NCBI RefSeq assembly: GCF_023973825.1
Contig: NC_090122.1
Location: 186,001 to 250,000 of the forward strand
Direction: 5' to 3'
Source of the DNA: Plasmodium brasilianum
Lineage: Eukaryota > Apicomplexa > Aconoidasida > Haemosporida > Plasmodiidae
Length of the DNA: 64,000 nucleotides
Made by a program: the position numbers and the translations under genes. A model generated the notes under the pieces. The model had not been told where the DNA came from. It worked only from the letters and a program-made list of their open reading frames with translations, and did not search any database. Shown here one piece after another: positions 46,246-60,155 of this stretch (position 1 is its first letter; each line of letters begins with the position of its first letter).

Positions 46246-47053
46246 ATGTCTAATTTCTACGAAAATGACGAAGATGTCCTTCAAATGATACAACAGATAA
46301 AGAAGATAACAAAAGAGTCTAAAAGAAAGTTTGAACATGAAATAGACTATTTGGTTGAGGATACTAAAACCCGATTAATGAACAGCGTTAATGAAGAAAA
46401 AAACAACATTAAAAAAGAAACCGATGAGAAATTAAATAAATTAAGAGAAAACATTATAAAACATGAAAAGAATATAAAAGAAAAACATAAGTTATATCAA
46501 AAATTGAAATCTGAATTAGCGGAAGTAGCAAATAATTATAAAAATAGAATTAAGGTTGGGCCAAGAATCTCTGATCATGTTCTACATTTAATGTGAACAT
46601 ATAGTGCTAAAAAATAATGCTAGTATATAGTGCTAAAAAATAATGCTAATATATATTGCTAAAAAATAATGCTAGTATATAATGTGTATATTTTAGCATT
46701 ACTCAAAATTAATAATTCCTTGTGCATATCAAAATGTACCCATTTCTGCTACGCAAACATATCGATATACATTTATATACTTACGCAAATACATATACAT
46801 ATACTTATGCATATAGATATATGCATGCATGGGCTTATATATTAATTTACAACAGGACTTCTACAAGGAAACGGAAAATTTCATGAAGGCATATGAGAGT
46901 GAAAAAAAGGAGCTCCAGGAGTTAGAAGATAAAGAATGGAAAGAACTAAATGTTCAATCAATTGAAATTTTAAGTAAAACAAAATCAAATATATGTGCTA
47001 CTAAAGAAGAAACTGATGAAAAACTTAGAAAAGTATTGAAGTCAATACTTTAA
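46246..47053 (+). CDS. Small coiled-coil protein, two exons
   Basis: Exons 46246-46554 and 46856-47053 give 507 nt, 168 residues; the junction is phase 0 (AAG then GAC TTC). Almost the entire protein is heptad-like and charged (IQQIKKITKESKRKFEHEID, then NIKKETDEKLNKLRENI; in exon 2 NFMKAYESEKKELQELEDKE). It is predicted as a continuous coiled coil, the sort of small rod found as a subunit of a larger complex (kinetochore, basal body, SMC-associated, tethering). No family motif is recognisable, and there is no leader or membrane segment. The donor at 46555 is gttggg, weaker than most here. The intron begins with three copies of a 26-bp repeat (46597-46682). Confidence 0.8.
46597..46682 (+). 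repeat. 26-bp repeat in the coiled-coil gene intron
   Basis: Three copies of atatagtgctaaaaaataat plus gctagt, with single-base variation, immediately after the exon 1 donor. Confidence 0.8.
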
Positions 47054-47595
47054 GCATATCCACCTTTTTTTCTTTTTTTCTTTTCTGTTATAAATTATTT
47101 ACTTTAACTTGTAAGAAAAAAAAAATTTTCCCATAAGCTACTCTTTTTTTCCATTCCCATAAATTTTTTATGTGCAGTATTTTTGAATTGATTATTCCTT
47201 CCTAATAATATATATATTTTTTTAAATTGTGTTATATAGAACTATACAATATGAATGAAAAATAAAAAAACAATAACAAAAATAAAAAAAGATTAAATTA
47301 TTTTTACATACTCTTTGCAATAATGATCTTATAGAAAGCTATTAACACAACATGACCAGTTAAAATTATTTATCGTACGTGCATGTGCATATATGTATGT
47401 ATGTATGTATGTATACACGCATATATACTATATATATTTACTGCGTACATATAAAATCAAATATATTATTAAAAAAATCATCATACTCTCCTTTTTTTCT
47501 CGCCAGTTTATTCCTTATTTTGACAAATGAATAACAGTAAAAAAAAAAAAAAAGAAAATAAATGTTAACACTTCAAAAAACTTAATTTGTGACGC

Positions 47596-47646
<51 letters not shown>

Positions 47647-48892
47647 TGCATATATATGTATATTGCTTGTTTAACTATCAGTGAATATAGTATTTGTTCT
47701 TTAAACATAAATGGTATCGCATTTAATAGAAATGACTTTCTTTTATACGGAAAATAGAAATATATAGCTTAAAATAAAAGTAATATTCTGAGTGCACATA
47801 GTATACATATATATTTATATATAAAGTGAAGGAATCATGCTTTAAAAAAAAATATATATGATGCCTTGTGAAGGTCTACGCAATGTTGTTAAAGAAAATA
47901 TATATTTATTTTTGCAAATCAGTTCTGTTATATTTTATTATTCAAAACGATTTTAATGAATTCCTTTTTCTTCTCTTTTAGTTAATACATCAATGTGTTA
48001 CTTAAGTAAAATGTAGCAATATAGCTCTTATTTTTATTTATATTGTGCTTGTTATTTTAATTTTTATGTTATCGTATTTTTTTATCTTTACACTTATTCA
48101 TTATTACTTTCATTCATTAGTACATTCATTCGATATTTTTCTTTCTGTTTTTCATTTTTTAAGTAACTAATTTTTTTTTTTTTTTCAAAACTGTACAACG
48201 AAATATAAGCAAGGACAAATATTTATAGACTGCCTGCCTTACGCGTTTGCCTAACTTTATTTAATACAACGCCTTCTACCTTTATTTTAAAAAATTTAAT
48301 AAAAATTTACTTAATTTTAAAGAGGATTAACGTTGATTATACATATATATATACATATATTTATTTATTTATGTTGACATTTATATTATGTACATTTATA
48401 ATTTCACACTATGAATAACAAGTTCTATTTATAGATCATTTTATTTTTTATGCGACAAATTATTAAACCTGATATAATAATAAAAAAAAAAAAAAAAAAT
48501 TGATTAAATTGTGAGATTTAACATAATATATATATATATTAAGTTAAAGTTACCTAGATATTTACAACTACTGAAACAGAGGAAATTACAAAAAAAAAAA
48601 AAAATCGCAAAAGTAAGAACTGACGCATAGAAAGCGGAAATTTTTATTTTGCTTACACATATATATATGAATATGCAGATAAATACATATATTCAAAATG
48701 TCTACAAAATGGAGAATTAGATGAATTTACTATTGTCACACAATGCATTTATTTATCATGAATATAATTACACACGTTTTTATTTAACATTATTTATTTA
48801 AATAATAAATTTCTCTTTTTTTTTTTTTTTTTTTTTTTTGTACGTATATAGAGGGTATTTTATGTACACATTCTGAAAACATAAAGTTAACT
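47054..48892. other. 1.8-kb intergenic region, no gene seen
   Basis: Extremely AT-rich with (TA)n at 47600-47650, A-runs near 47540 and 48480-48500 and a T-run of 22 before 48839. I looked for tRNA A/B-box pairs and long open frames and found none. Confidence 0.6.
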
Positions 48893-50314
48893 ATGGTGGT
48901 AAGCATATACATTTTACTACAGTATTTATACAAATTGTATGTTATGCTTATATATTTTATAAAAAAAAATAAAATGCATGTAAAAAATTGTTCTATTTTT
49001 TATATGATGGATATATAGTTCACAGTCAATGAACTTTTGTAATATAACATTTATGAATAGTTTATATGTTTATATGTACATCTGCATATATCTGTATATA
49101 TACATTCATATATTTATATATGCATTTACGCTTCCGTCACCTATTCGTGCATTATTTCATTTTAAACATTTTGTTCCATAACATCATATAACAACTCCGT
49201 ATTTTTTCAGTTCCCCTTAACACTGCTAAAATGTTCTCAGAACCAAGCAGTGGTAAGTTACAAAAAGAAATTGAACTGATCCATTTGTACAGAATTCATG
49301 TATTATGGATACTTTGATTAGTCCTATTTTTATCTCCTTTTTTCTCTCTATTTGTTTTTCTTTCTTTCTTTTTTTTTTTTTTTTATTAACGAACCAAATT
49401 AATATATGGTGTATTGGGGGAAATATGTTAAGGTGATAAATACATATTAGTTTGAATATATTTTTTTTTTTTTTCCCTGTTCATAATATATGGACTTTGT
49501 TCAGATGGTTGAGCTAAAAAATGGAGAAACGTACAGTGGCTTTTTGGTTTTTTGTGATCGCTTCATGAACTTACATATGAAAAATATAATTTGCACATCA
49601 AAAGATGGTGATAGATTTTGGAAGATTTCAGAATGTTATGTCAGAGGGAATAGTGTAAAATATATTCGAGTTCAAGATCAAGCCATCGAACAAGCCATTG
49701 AAGAAACAACGGAGCGTAAGTGGAAAAAAAAAAAAATGAAAATAAATAAATAGATGAATAAATACATAAATAGACAGATAAATAAATACATAAATAAATA
49801 AATACATAAATATATAAATAAACAAATACATAAATACATAAATAAATACATAAATAAATACATAAATAAATAAATACATAAATAAATAAATACATAAATA
49901 AATAAATACATAAATATATAAATAAACAAATACATAAATACATAAATAAATACATAAATAAATACATAAATAAATAAATACATAAATAAATACATAAATA
50001 AATACATAAATAAATACATAAATAAATACATAAATAAATACATAAATAAATAGCTAAATAAATAAATAGATAAATAAATAGCTAAATAAATAGCTAAATA
50101 AATAGAATGATAAAATATTAATTTTTAATAAACCTTTTTTTGATGTGTTTATATGTTTTTTTTTTTTTTCCTTTATGTTGTTCTACTTGCAGAAAAGGCA
50201 AGGAACTTGGGCAGAGGAAGAGGCGGAAGAGGAAGAGCACGCGGAATTGGCAGAGGTACAGATAACAGAGGTCGGCATGGAACGCAAATTAGAAGGGGAG
50301 GAAGGGGCTACTAG
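48893..50314 (+). CDS. LSM4: U6 snRNA-associated Sm-like protein LSm4
   Basis: Exons: 48893-48898, 49211-49252, 49505-49715 and 50193-50314, total 381 nt, 126 residues. Exon 1 is only six bases (ATG GTG). The Sm fold is complete: Sm1 with [20 protein letters not shown] and [16 protein letters not shown], then [20 protein letters not shown] (Sm2). The C-terminus is an RG-rich tail ([17 protein letters not shown] and RRGGRGY). [20 protein letters not shown] aligns with PLSLLKTAQNHPMLVELKNG of human LSm4. LSm4 is part of the LSm2-8 ring on the U6 snRNA 3' end in splicing and the LSm1-7 ring in decapping-linked mRNA decay. The RG tail is a usual methylation and granule-association segment. An intron minisatellite lies between exons 3 and 4. 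Confidence 0.95.
49740..50105. repeat. AT-rich tandem repeat in LSM4 intron 3
   Basis: Units of the aaataaatacat type (8-12 bp, variants tagat/tagct at the ends) fill most of the intron. A block at 49800-49870 recurs at about 49907-49975, so a larger segment was duplicated. Long Met/Tyr/Leu minus-strand frames across it are artefacts. Confidence 0.88.
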
Positions 50315-52500
50315 TGCCCATTCCATGTATGTATGTGCAAACATGTACATTTATATAGCGTCATTTTATCTATGTTGTCCTTTTAATTTTTTTTTTTTTT
50401 TTTCATTTTTGAAGTTAAAATTGATTTGTAAATGTAACTTGTTGTAACTGTAGCAATTTTTTAAAAATTTCTCTTCCAATGAAGTTACATGTAATTGTTA
50501 AAATCTTTGATTATTTATTAAACCTCATTTGCTACTTTATGTTACTTTGTATTACTTTATTCTATATTTTGAAGAACAAACATTGGCAATTGCTTGAACA
50601 TGGGATTAATTCCATAACCTTCTGTTAATTATCACCATCATATATAGTGCAGAATATATTTGTAAGTATGCAGAATAAACATTATTAATTAAATTTTATA
50701 TGAACAAGCTAGGTAAAAAAAGTGGGGGGGGGGAGGAAAAAAAAAAAAAAAAAACTGCATCCCATTTGAAAACTCTAGCTATTCAAATTATATAAGATTT
50801 ATGATAACGAGCTAATATTAAAAATATATATTGTATTTCAGGAAATATTAGAAACACACAAATGTAAGCATAAATGGATAAACTAACATTTGTTATGTTC
50901 TGCATAACATGCTAAATGGGACAAATAAACATAAAAATATTGTTAAAAAAAAAAAAAAATATATTAACATATATATAGATATATATATAATATATTTATA
51001 TATAAGTAAAGCATTACATTATGTAAACTTAAAGACCTCGTGTTAAGCTACCTTTGTTGTTCCTTTTTTTAATCCCTAACATTTCTAACAATTTTACATT
51101 CTTATTTTTATATCTATAGTAATATCATTTAAAATTTTGGCATAAATATATCCACATTTAAAAAAAGATGTAGATTTTTTGATAAAAAAAAAAAAAAAAG
51201 AGGTATGACTTTGTCATAAATTTAAAAACAAAAAAAAATTTCTTATTGCAAGTTATACAATTACATGAACATTAAATTGTAAAGTACATATTCTCGTAAA
51301 ATATCAAAATATGCACGAAAAAAAAGTATATATACATATATATATATATATATATTTTTAAATGTAAAAAAACTGCAAAACCCTCATTTATTTTAGGTAT
51401 TTCTCGAAGTGATCATAATAAACACTCAAGAATACGATAATTACAATTTTTGGTAAAAAAATATGCATAATTTTACGAGTTTGCATTCTATTTTTTTAAA
51501 AAAATCGTGATATTACATAATTTTTGGTAGAAAAAATAAGCGAAATTTTTTTTTATAGGAGAATAATATTTACTTTTTTTTTTTTTAAATTACATATACT
51601 GTTTTTATTTATCCCTTATAAAATAAAATTCGATTTTATTTCTATAAAATCTAATTTCCTCAAAAATGTAAGCATACCCCAAATATACCTAAATAATGCA
51701 TATATATATAATATATAATATATATATATCTACATAGTGTATATATGATACATGCATATTATTGTATGTTCGTAGTATATATAACTACGTGTACTTCAAC
51801 TCAATAAAAAAAAAGATTGGTGAGAATGTCAACTGAAGCTGCAAATGTATGTATACATATGTATATGTACATATATAATACATGTGAATAATATATATAC
51901 ATACATGTAAATATAATATATAAATGCATATATACATATGTATACATTTATATAAACATTGCAAAATTCTCATTGATAATATTTCAAATAAAATTTTAGT
52001 TGGTACATTTAAAACTAACCGTAAATTTTCAAACAAGCAAAGTAAAAAGTTCCTTTTGTATGTTAAGCTTAAATAAATTAAATATGAAAAGTATGGAAAC
52101 AATAGTACTTCATGTTTTAACACTACAAGAAAAATGAAAAAAAAAATTTTTTTTTTAAATAATGTGAATTGAGAACATTTCGTTTTTGTACTATTATGTA
52201 AGTTTTTGCAAGAACACTAACAAAGAATTATTAAACTGTTACTGTATAGTAGTGTATATAAATATATATGCGTTCAACTTTATTTTTTTTCCTTTTAAGT
52301 TTAAAAACAAAAAAAAAAAATTAAATATGATTTATTTTTGATATTGTACTTTACATGTATATATATATATATCCCTGTAAACCTATACGTACGAATGTAT
52401 GCATGCTTATGTATAGAAAAGTAAAATAATTGAGTACCAGTATATGAGCACATATCTATATACACACGTAAATACTTGCGTTTACATGCATGTACGTATT

Positions 52501-52539
<39 letters not shown>

Positions 52540-52684
52540 TTACGAACACTGCGTAACCTAGTACGTACAATAATTATTAATGAGCCTTATTTAAAATTTT
52601 TGACTATTTCGTATTAATGATAAAAATTTAATAAAGAATTTTTCCAATTTCTTAAAATTATTCTTTTTTAATTTACTGCTGAAT
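50315..52684. other. 2.4-kb intergenic region, no gene seen
   Basis: AT-rich spacer with an A-run at 50738-50754 next to a G8 run, (TA)n near 50970-51000, 51330-51355, 51700-51730 and 52505-52537. No gene is supported. Confidence 0.6.
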
Positions 52685-55600
52685 ATGAGCTTGTCGAGTG
52701 AAAAGAAAAAAGAAGAAATACCCATTAAGGCAGAAAACGTGACAAGTGATCAAATCCTTTTAAATGAACAAACGAAAATGAATGATGATCATAATGATAA
52801 TGGTGGAGATGCCTGCTTAATTAATGGGACAAATGAAAATTCGAATGAGGGAAATTACGTTCTAAGTATAAACGGAAAAGGTGCAAGTGTAAATACGAAT
52901 GATTCAGTGGTGTTAAATAATGACGTAAATGAAAATATGGATGATGGAAAAAGTCGGAACAGCATTATAACATCCATTAAACGTGATGATGATAAAACAG
53001 TCAAGTATAGTAAGAATCATTCTGATGAGTCAAGCTCAAAATATGAAGAGAAATTACAAAGAAGCGAAATTAAACCAGAAGAACAACGTAGCAGTAGTAG
53101 TGATGCTTTTTTTGAAAATGTAAATGAAGGTTGTCTAGGAGAAGCACAAAATACGGATAATGATGATAATATGAATGGAAAGAAATATAATGGTAACAAT
53201 ATTATTGATCATAATACTGAAAAAGAAAATATAAAAATAGTGTATGTACAGAGAGAGAGTAATGATATGGACGAAGATACTACTAACAGTAGCTTGAATA
53301 TTGATATCAATGATATTGATAAGGATGGTCGTAAATATGGCTCAAACAATGTATGTGATGATCAATATGTTCACAAGAAAAGTGTTATTACAAATAACAC
53401 ACAGGAGAATGATGATTATAATAACAGTACTAAGGACCAAAGTACTGATGAAAAATATTTTGTAGAGAATACTGTTGTTAATGAAGAAATGGTTCAAGAA
53501 ATAAATGAGTGCAATAATCATAGTGATGATGCTAGTAATTTAAAAACACATAAAGGGGAAATAGATAACCGAATAAAAAGAAAAATGCATACTTTAAAAC
53601 AAAATGAGGAGAAGAAAAAAAAGAAAAAAGATGTAAATAATACTACCTTACATATTTCATCCGGTTCTTCGGAAAATCCTGATATTAACGCAAAGGAAAA
53701 AAGTAGCGAAAATGGTGCCACTATAACTTATGACAAAAAAAACAAAGAAGCGAAGGAAAAACAAAAAAGGAATCACATGAAAGAGGATCATTTTGTGTGC
53801 GCAGACGAGGTGAGTAGTAGTGTTGTGAGTACACATGTGGAATGTGCGTGCATGAGATGTGTTCGTAATGTGCGTAGTTTCTATGTAACATGGTTACATC
53901 CCGCGTGTACTGCGCATGTATTGTTTACTCAATGCTCACATACTGCACTTATATATACAGTCTACTCATGTAAAATTGTGTGTACGTGAATTATATATTT
54001 ACATGTTTAACGCCATACACAGTAAAGTAAAAAATTTAGCTGAAAAAATAAGATTTTTTTTATTTTTCGTACCTTAATAATATGTTGTATAATACCGTTT
54101 TTCCATGCTTATGTAGGCCCTAAAAGGATACCCGCGAATATTCGTGACAAGACTTCCGTTCGAGGCGGGTAAAAAAGATTTAGAAAAGTACTTTTCGAAA
54201 TATGGGAAGATTATAGATATATATGTTTCCAAAAATTTATCGAACAATAAAAACAAAGGATTCGGCTTCGTTTCTTTTGAGAAACAAGGATCGATGGATA
54301 AAGTGAGTGTCAATTGTGTTTCTTTTTTATCATTTGTTAATGTCATTTTCCAATTTTATAATTTTTTTTTTTTTTTTTTTTTGCTTAAATTTTGTGTATT
54401 TGTTGTAATATCAATACACATATGTATGGAAATTATTTATAACTGTGTACTAGGTACTAAAGGACAAATTGCATATACTATGTGGAAAGGAAATTGTTGT
54501 TGACATTGCTTCGACGAGGGATAACAAAGCTAGGCACCTCTTCCGTAAGCACAGAAAAGAAGCTGTTTTATGTCTCGTTCGGAGCGCATGCATATTTGTA
54601 TATATGTGTATGTATGAGCATATATTTGAGTGTATTGGGAAAGTGTTCATATGTGCATATTTGCATATTTGCATATTTGCGCATGTTCATATTTGTGCAT
54701 TATGTACATGTGCGGTTTTTTTCAACCCAACTGTGTTCCCCCCCCCCCATTCCCCACTGAATCATACATCTTTATTTTTATTTTTTTTTTTTTTTTGCTT
54801 TAAACAGATCTTCCCTCCGAACATTACTTAGCGAAATACCAGAAGAATGAAAAAAAAGTTATGACCAAAGTTCATAATAACATTATCAATTTTAACAAGT
54901 ATCATCATGTATATAACAAGACAAATAATATAAGGGATGTATCCAAAAATATGGATAATAATATGGTTATGCAGAATTTTTATAATTTATGCCCTACGTA
55001 CAATATTGTAGGAAACAGAATGAATAATAAACATATTATGAAAAATAATATGCCGGTTCCATTTTTCCCACCATCTGGGTATAATGTAGATCCTCAATAC
55101 TTTAACCAAGTACCATATCAGAACTGTGCTGAATATATGGGGAATAATGACTATTACTGGAACATGGCTAATTATTATAACTGGAATAATATGCTCATGC
55201 ATAATGAAAATATGTTTAATTCTAGTCAAGTGGAATACCCCTACTACTTTTGCAACGGTCAATATGTGAATCAAAGTAAAAATGCATACACATGCGTACG
55301 CATATGCTGACAAAAAAAAAAAAAAAAAAATGTTTAAGGCGTTAATTGAAAAGGGCACATAGAGGTGTATAATTTGAGTATTGCAGGGTGTGGTGTTTTA
55401 TTTTATTTATTTTCTTTATCTTATATATTTTTTTGTTTTACTTTTGTGTTCATTTTATATATGTTTTTGTTTCACCGTTAGACCCAATGACCAAGAATAA
55501 AATTAGCCGAAAGAACAATATCATTGAAGAAAGTAAATTAAAGTATCCCCCAAATTTGTCGACCAACGTAAATTACAGAAATAACTGTCCATCGTGTAAG

Positions 55601-55884
55601 TGAACAAATAACTGATGAGGAAATATGTTAATGTTCATTGTTGCAAAGCTAAAGGAGGGGAAGGAATTCCTACACACGCACAATGAATATACGCATTTGT
55701 ACGTACATACACATACATATATATATGACATCCATATATTTACACGTATATATTTTTAGGGCTTTTTTTTTAAATGCTTTTTTTTTCTTTTTATTCTTCT
55801 GCTTCCTTTTTACAGTTATACGTAAATTACCCGGAGGTGACGAGTGGAACAAGCGAGGATATAAATTATTTGTCACAAAATTAA

Positions 55885-55923
<39 letters not shown>

Positions 55924-56371
55924 TTTTTTTTCTTTTCACAATTTTGCATAATAATTTAAAATATATTAAGTGTGTACGTACACCTTTTTTGTGTACAGGT
56001 CTTTGTATATATATATATATATATATATATGTCCATATGTGCGTATATACATTATGTATATGCATATTTAGTGAATGTATGTATTTATATTTATATCCTT
56101 GTTCATTCATGTAAAACGCATTTCAGACAGCGCGACAACCATTGACACCTTAAGGAATTACTTCGAAAATTTTGGGGAAATCATCGACATATACATGCCA
56201 AATGGTTATTAAAAAAGAAGAGATACCTTTACAAAGATGATAATATATTTATATGATTAGGCGTGCGCAAGTCGTCTAGTCTTTATGTATATATATATAT
56301 ATTTCCATATTTTTATATTAGTAAATGTACACATAATATTATGTACATTCATGGAAATATGTAAATCTCAC

Positions 56372-56402
<31 letters not shown>

Positions 56403-56713
56403 TCTCCTATAGACGTCTGCACAAATAGACCACGCGGTATAGCCTTTGTTACATTTCTTGATAATGATTGTGTTAAGAAAATTTTGTCCAACAAGAATTC
56501 GAAACATATAATTGATGGAAAAGAGGTAATAAGTATTCTTTTTTTCTTGTACATTTTTTATTTTTCCCCGTTCGTGTATTTTATTGTGCTTATGTGTTAT
56601 TATGCTTTTTTTACAGTACATTTTTTGTTTGCATTTTTTTTCATCTTTCACAGGTCGTTGTAGATTTAGCAGATCCCGAAACGAAGAGCAAAAAAAATTT
56701 ATGTTATTCTTGA
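52685..56713 (+). CDS. Two-RRM RNA-binding protein, nine exons
   Basis: Exons: 52685-53809, 54117-54302, 54454-54544, 54808-55275, 55482-55595, 55816-55884, 56127-56204, 56413-56525, 56654-56713; total 2,304 nt, 767 residues, all junctions in phase. Exon 1 (375 residues) is an Asn/Asp/Lys/Glu-rich disordered region. RRM1 spans exons 2-3, with RNP2 IFVTRL and RNP1 KGFGFVSF (about residues 380-465). A Asn/Tyr/Met-rich linker follows (exon 4, with FFPPSGYNVDPQYF). RRM2 is split over exons 6-9: RNP2 KLFVTKL, helix LRNYFENFGEIIDIYMP, RNP1 RGIAFVTF, ending VVVDLADPE. The tandem arrangement with an aromatic RNP pattern suggests single-stranded RNA binding of the hnRNP A/musashi/DAZAP type. Cellular role (splicing, storage or translational control) is not shown. 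RRM2 placed over four tiny exons is unusual. Confidence 0.9.
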
Positions 56714-57994
56714 TCTTTTTTTTTTATTTAAAAATATTTTCCTTAATTTAAAGAAACAAGTTCACATAGTTTTCCTTCATTTATTCAAATATTTAATTCC
56801 TTCTCTCCATTTTTGTTGTATTTACAGCTGTATTTATTTTATATTTACGAATTGCATCTTTATAGTTTGATACTATATTTTATTGTATATCCTTTAAACT
56901 GTGCTCTTAAACTTTTCCCCCATTTTAAATGCATAAAATATATATATATATATATAGATATATATATATATATAGATATATATATATATATAGATATATA
57001 TATATATGTGTGTATGTGTAATTTTATATATATCTATTTATTTTCGTAATTATATATACTCTTCTCTCTACATAAAATTAAATACACGTGTAGTGTAATA
57101 TATATATATATATATACATATATGTGTAAATAGACTGCTTTCATTCGTCCGTTTCTAATATGTATTCATTTTGTAAAAATTCCTTTTAATGTTCATAAAA
57201 TTGAGTTATAATACGAAACTATTTTTTATGTTTTCAGTTGTATTGCTTTTATATTATTTATAATACTTGAGCGCTAAACCTTTTTTTTTTTTTAATTTTT
57301 TCTGATATATTATATATATATATATATGTGTAAACACGAAGGCTTGCAAGAAAAGTCAGGAAGAAGGAACCGTAATAAAAATAAACATAAAAATATACGT
57401 TATTCTTATGTATTATATTATTATATGTATATAAAATTTTAAAATTCTTAATAAGAGTTAATTAGAACAATCAAAATATTGTTCTCGTTCATTTTTTTTT
57501 TTTTGCACTTTATTAAAAAAAAAAAAAAAATTAAAATATGACACTATTTTAAATATTATATTAATTTATTAAAATAATAAGAAGGTAAAAGCTGATGGAA
57601 TAAAGTGCCCTTTGTAATATTACAAATATTGTCCTTCAACACGAACTAGAGATAAGGAAAAAATAAAAAAAATGTGCAATAAAATATAAAATGAAATAAA
57701 AAACAATATATAAAATGAATTAAAAAATGAATTGAAAAATGAAATATAAAATAAAATAGAAAATAAAATAGAAAATAATGTAAAAAATAGAACTTGTCAA
57801 AAAGCTAAGCTTTGGACGTTTAAGGAGATGTGAAAAAGTAACTGCGCTTCAATGAAATAAAGGAATTAATTAAACTGAATAAGTTGTAATATATTTGGAA
57901 TTTTTTAATATTTTTTCGTATGATTTCGCATTTTTTCGTATGATCTCGCTTTTCTTTTTTGTGTGCTCTTTTTGTTACCCTTCATAAATGCCCA
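56714..57994. other. 1.3-kb intergenic region, no gene seen
   Basis: Contains TAGATATATATATATA units at 56937-57007, (TA)n near 57096-57115 and 57311-57328, and an A-rich aaaatgaaat repeat at 57660-57780. Nothing coding. Confidence 0.65.
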
Positions 57995-59256
57995 ATGGAT
58001 AAGGCGAAGGTCGAGGCTCTTTTCATCTATGATGTGGATCTTCCCAAGCCTGATAAACCATTGACGGATGAGGAAATACAGGTATACATAAATAAGTATA
58101 AACAAAAATTCATGTGTATGTAAATAAATATATATATAAACATGCGTTTTGAGTGTAATAATATATATGTATATGTGTACATGTTTTTATTTTATTTTGA
58201 CAAATCTGTGCTTTAAATTGCATTTTCTTTACCCCCGCGATAATAAGCATCATAGCTAGCGCTTATAATACACACATATATACGTGTTCAAATAATGATA
58301 AATTATGGTTTCTCTCTCTTGAAAGGCAGAAAAATTAATATATTATTACCCGAACGAAACTGACGAAAACGTAAAAGTATCCCATACAAGCACCATGGAG
58401 GGAATCTCATCATTTATTAACAATTTTAGCAAGTCACATTTAGATCATATAGTAACAAATGATAATTTAATAGTTTTAAATAAATGGTATAAAGATGTGT
58501 ATGTCACTATAATTGTAAAGAATATTTATAAAAATTATAAAATGGAAGCATTAATGTGCAGAATATTACATTCTCTTTTGAATAACTTCATTTCCATATT
58601 TACTTTATTGCATGGTCATATAAGAAACTTTTTAAAGTATAAGAAGCACAAGACGCTACGTATGAACAAAAAATAAAAAATAAAGAAAACATAACATAAT
58701 GTGGAATGCCATTACATAATGTGGAATACCATTACATAAAGTAGAATGTCTTTACATAAAAGAGGGGAATAGCGTATTCTTTTTAATTTTATGCTAACTG
58801 TAGAGTATTATACATATGCCATATTTCGTACCTTACTAATCTAATGAAATCACTTAAGAATTTGCAAGAAAAATAAATTGCAAATTGACAGTAGAGCGTA
58901 TATATCACCATCTTAAGAAAAAGACGCCCTCCTCAATGGGCATGCCGGCATTCGTATTGCATCCATATGTAACAACCCTGTATATGTATACATCCATATA
59001 TTGGTCCTCCCCCCTTCCCATGTTACCTACATACATATATATGTATGTATATATTATATGTATATATATTTTTCACTTCCCCTTGTGCAGAAAATATAAA
59101 CAAAAGGAAGGGGCTACAAACCCTTTTAGATGACTACGTGTTCACCTATATAAACACGATTAATAATGAAAACATAGGCATTCATAATGGTAAAAAAGTT
59201 TTACCTTTACGCGGCTTACTCTTACGTATATGGCGTGCGCCAACATCGATACATAC

Positions 59257-59308
<52 letters not shown>

Positions 59309-60120
59309 CACGTGTGTATTTACATGATTACCCATTTCGTGTGAAATTTTCTCATTTCTAAAGCAAATGTCGATTTCGTAAAAAAAAAAAAAAACAAAAA
59401 AAAAACATACATTACGATACTATACGGTACAATAAATACAATTCAGTACTATACAGTAAAATATAATGCAATACGATACAGTATAATACTACAATTTTGT
59501 GTTTCCTCTTTAACACATATTTTAGAACTGCAAAGTTTTCACTTCTTTCCAGTCGAAAAGCACACGTACGTAACTGTTCAGGTAAACTTGTACACACTCA
59601 AAAAGTGTGTAAAGAGGAGTCTTTAATATTGTTGTAGTATATTGTTATTTCCTCTGCATGTATATATCTTGTTACTCTTATATATATTATTGCTTTATTT
59701 TACCAATGGCAGAATCTCATTTCGACTTTGATATTAAGTCACAAGCAAATTAAGAATGGGAGCTTGTTTTATGAAGGTCATTTGATTTATTCAAGTTTAC
59801 CAATGAACGACATAAAAACGATTTACAATTATTTAGTATCTTACAATGGAATGGTTAATATAATACTGAGGCGTGCAATTGATAGAAGTGTATATATAAT
59901 GTATCCATGTTTGTGTACTTTTGCATGTATGTCATTACCTGTGCTGGTGCACACCCGCTTAACTGAATATTTTCATTTTTTATTTATTTTTTATACAGGT
60001 GAATAATTTGAAGTTGAACCAGTATCCTTTTAAAAAAATTGCTTCATCCGCAGCTATGAATGTAATTTTGAATTTTCAACATATTAGTATTTGCTATGTT
60101 GAAATAGTCTAACGAATTAT

Positions 60121-60155
<35 letters not shown>

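Noticed and set aside
47054..48892. Long, very AT-rich spacer considered as a centromere
   Set aside because: Plasmodium centromeres are about 2 kb at over 97% AT; this spacer has too many G and C bases spread through it and no distinct core.
49628..50043. Minus-strand Met/Tyr/Leu-rich open frames inside LSM4
   Set aside because: They are readings of the intronic AT-rich tandem repeat.
53810..53989. Continuation of RRM-protein exon 1 past 53809 to a stop at 53989
   Set aside because: Composition changes to intron-like text, and the GTGAGT donor at 53810 joins in phase to the RRM1 exon.
59350..59380. A possible extra CCZ1 exon (caaatgtcgatttc after ctaaag)
   Set aside because: Including it puts the next exon in a frame that loses the conserved FFPVEKHTY segment; direct joining of 59189 to 59526 is in phase and conserved.
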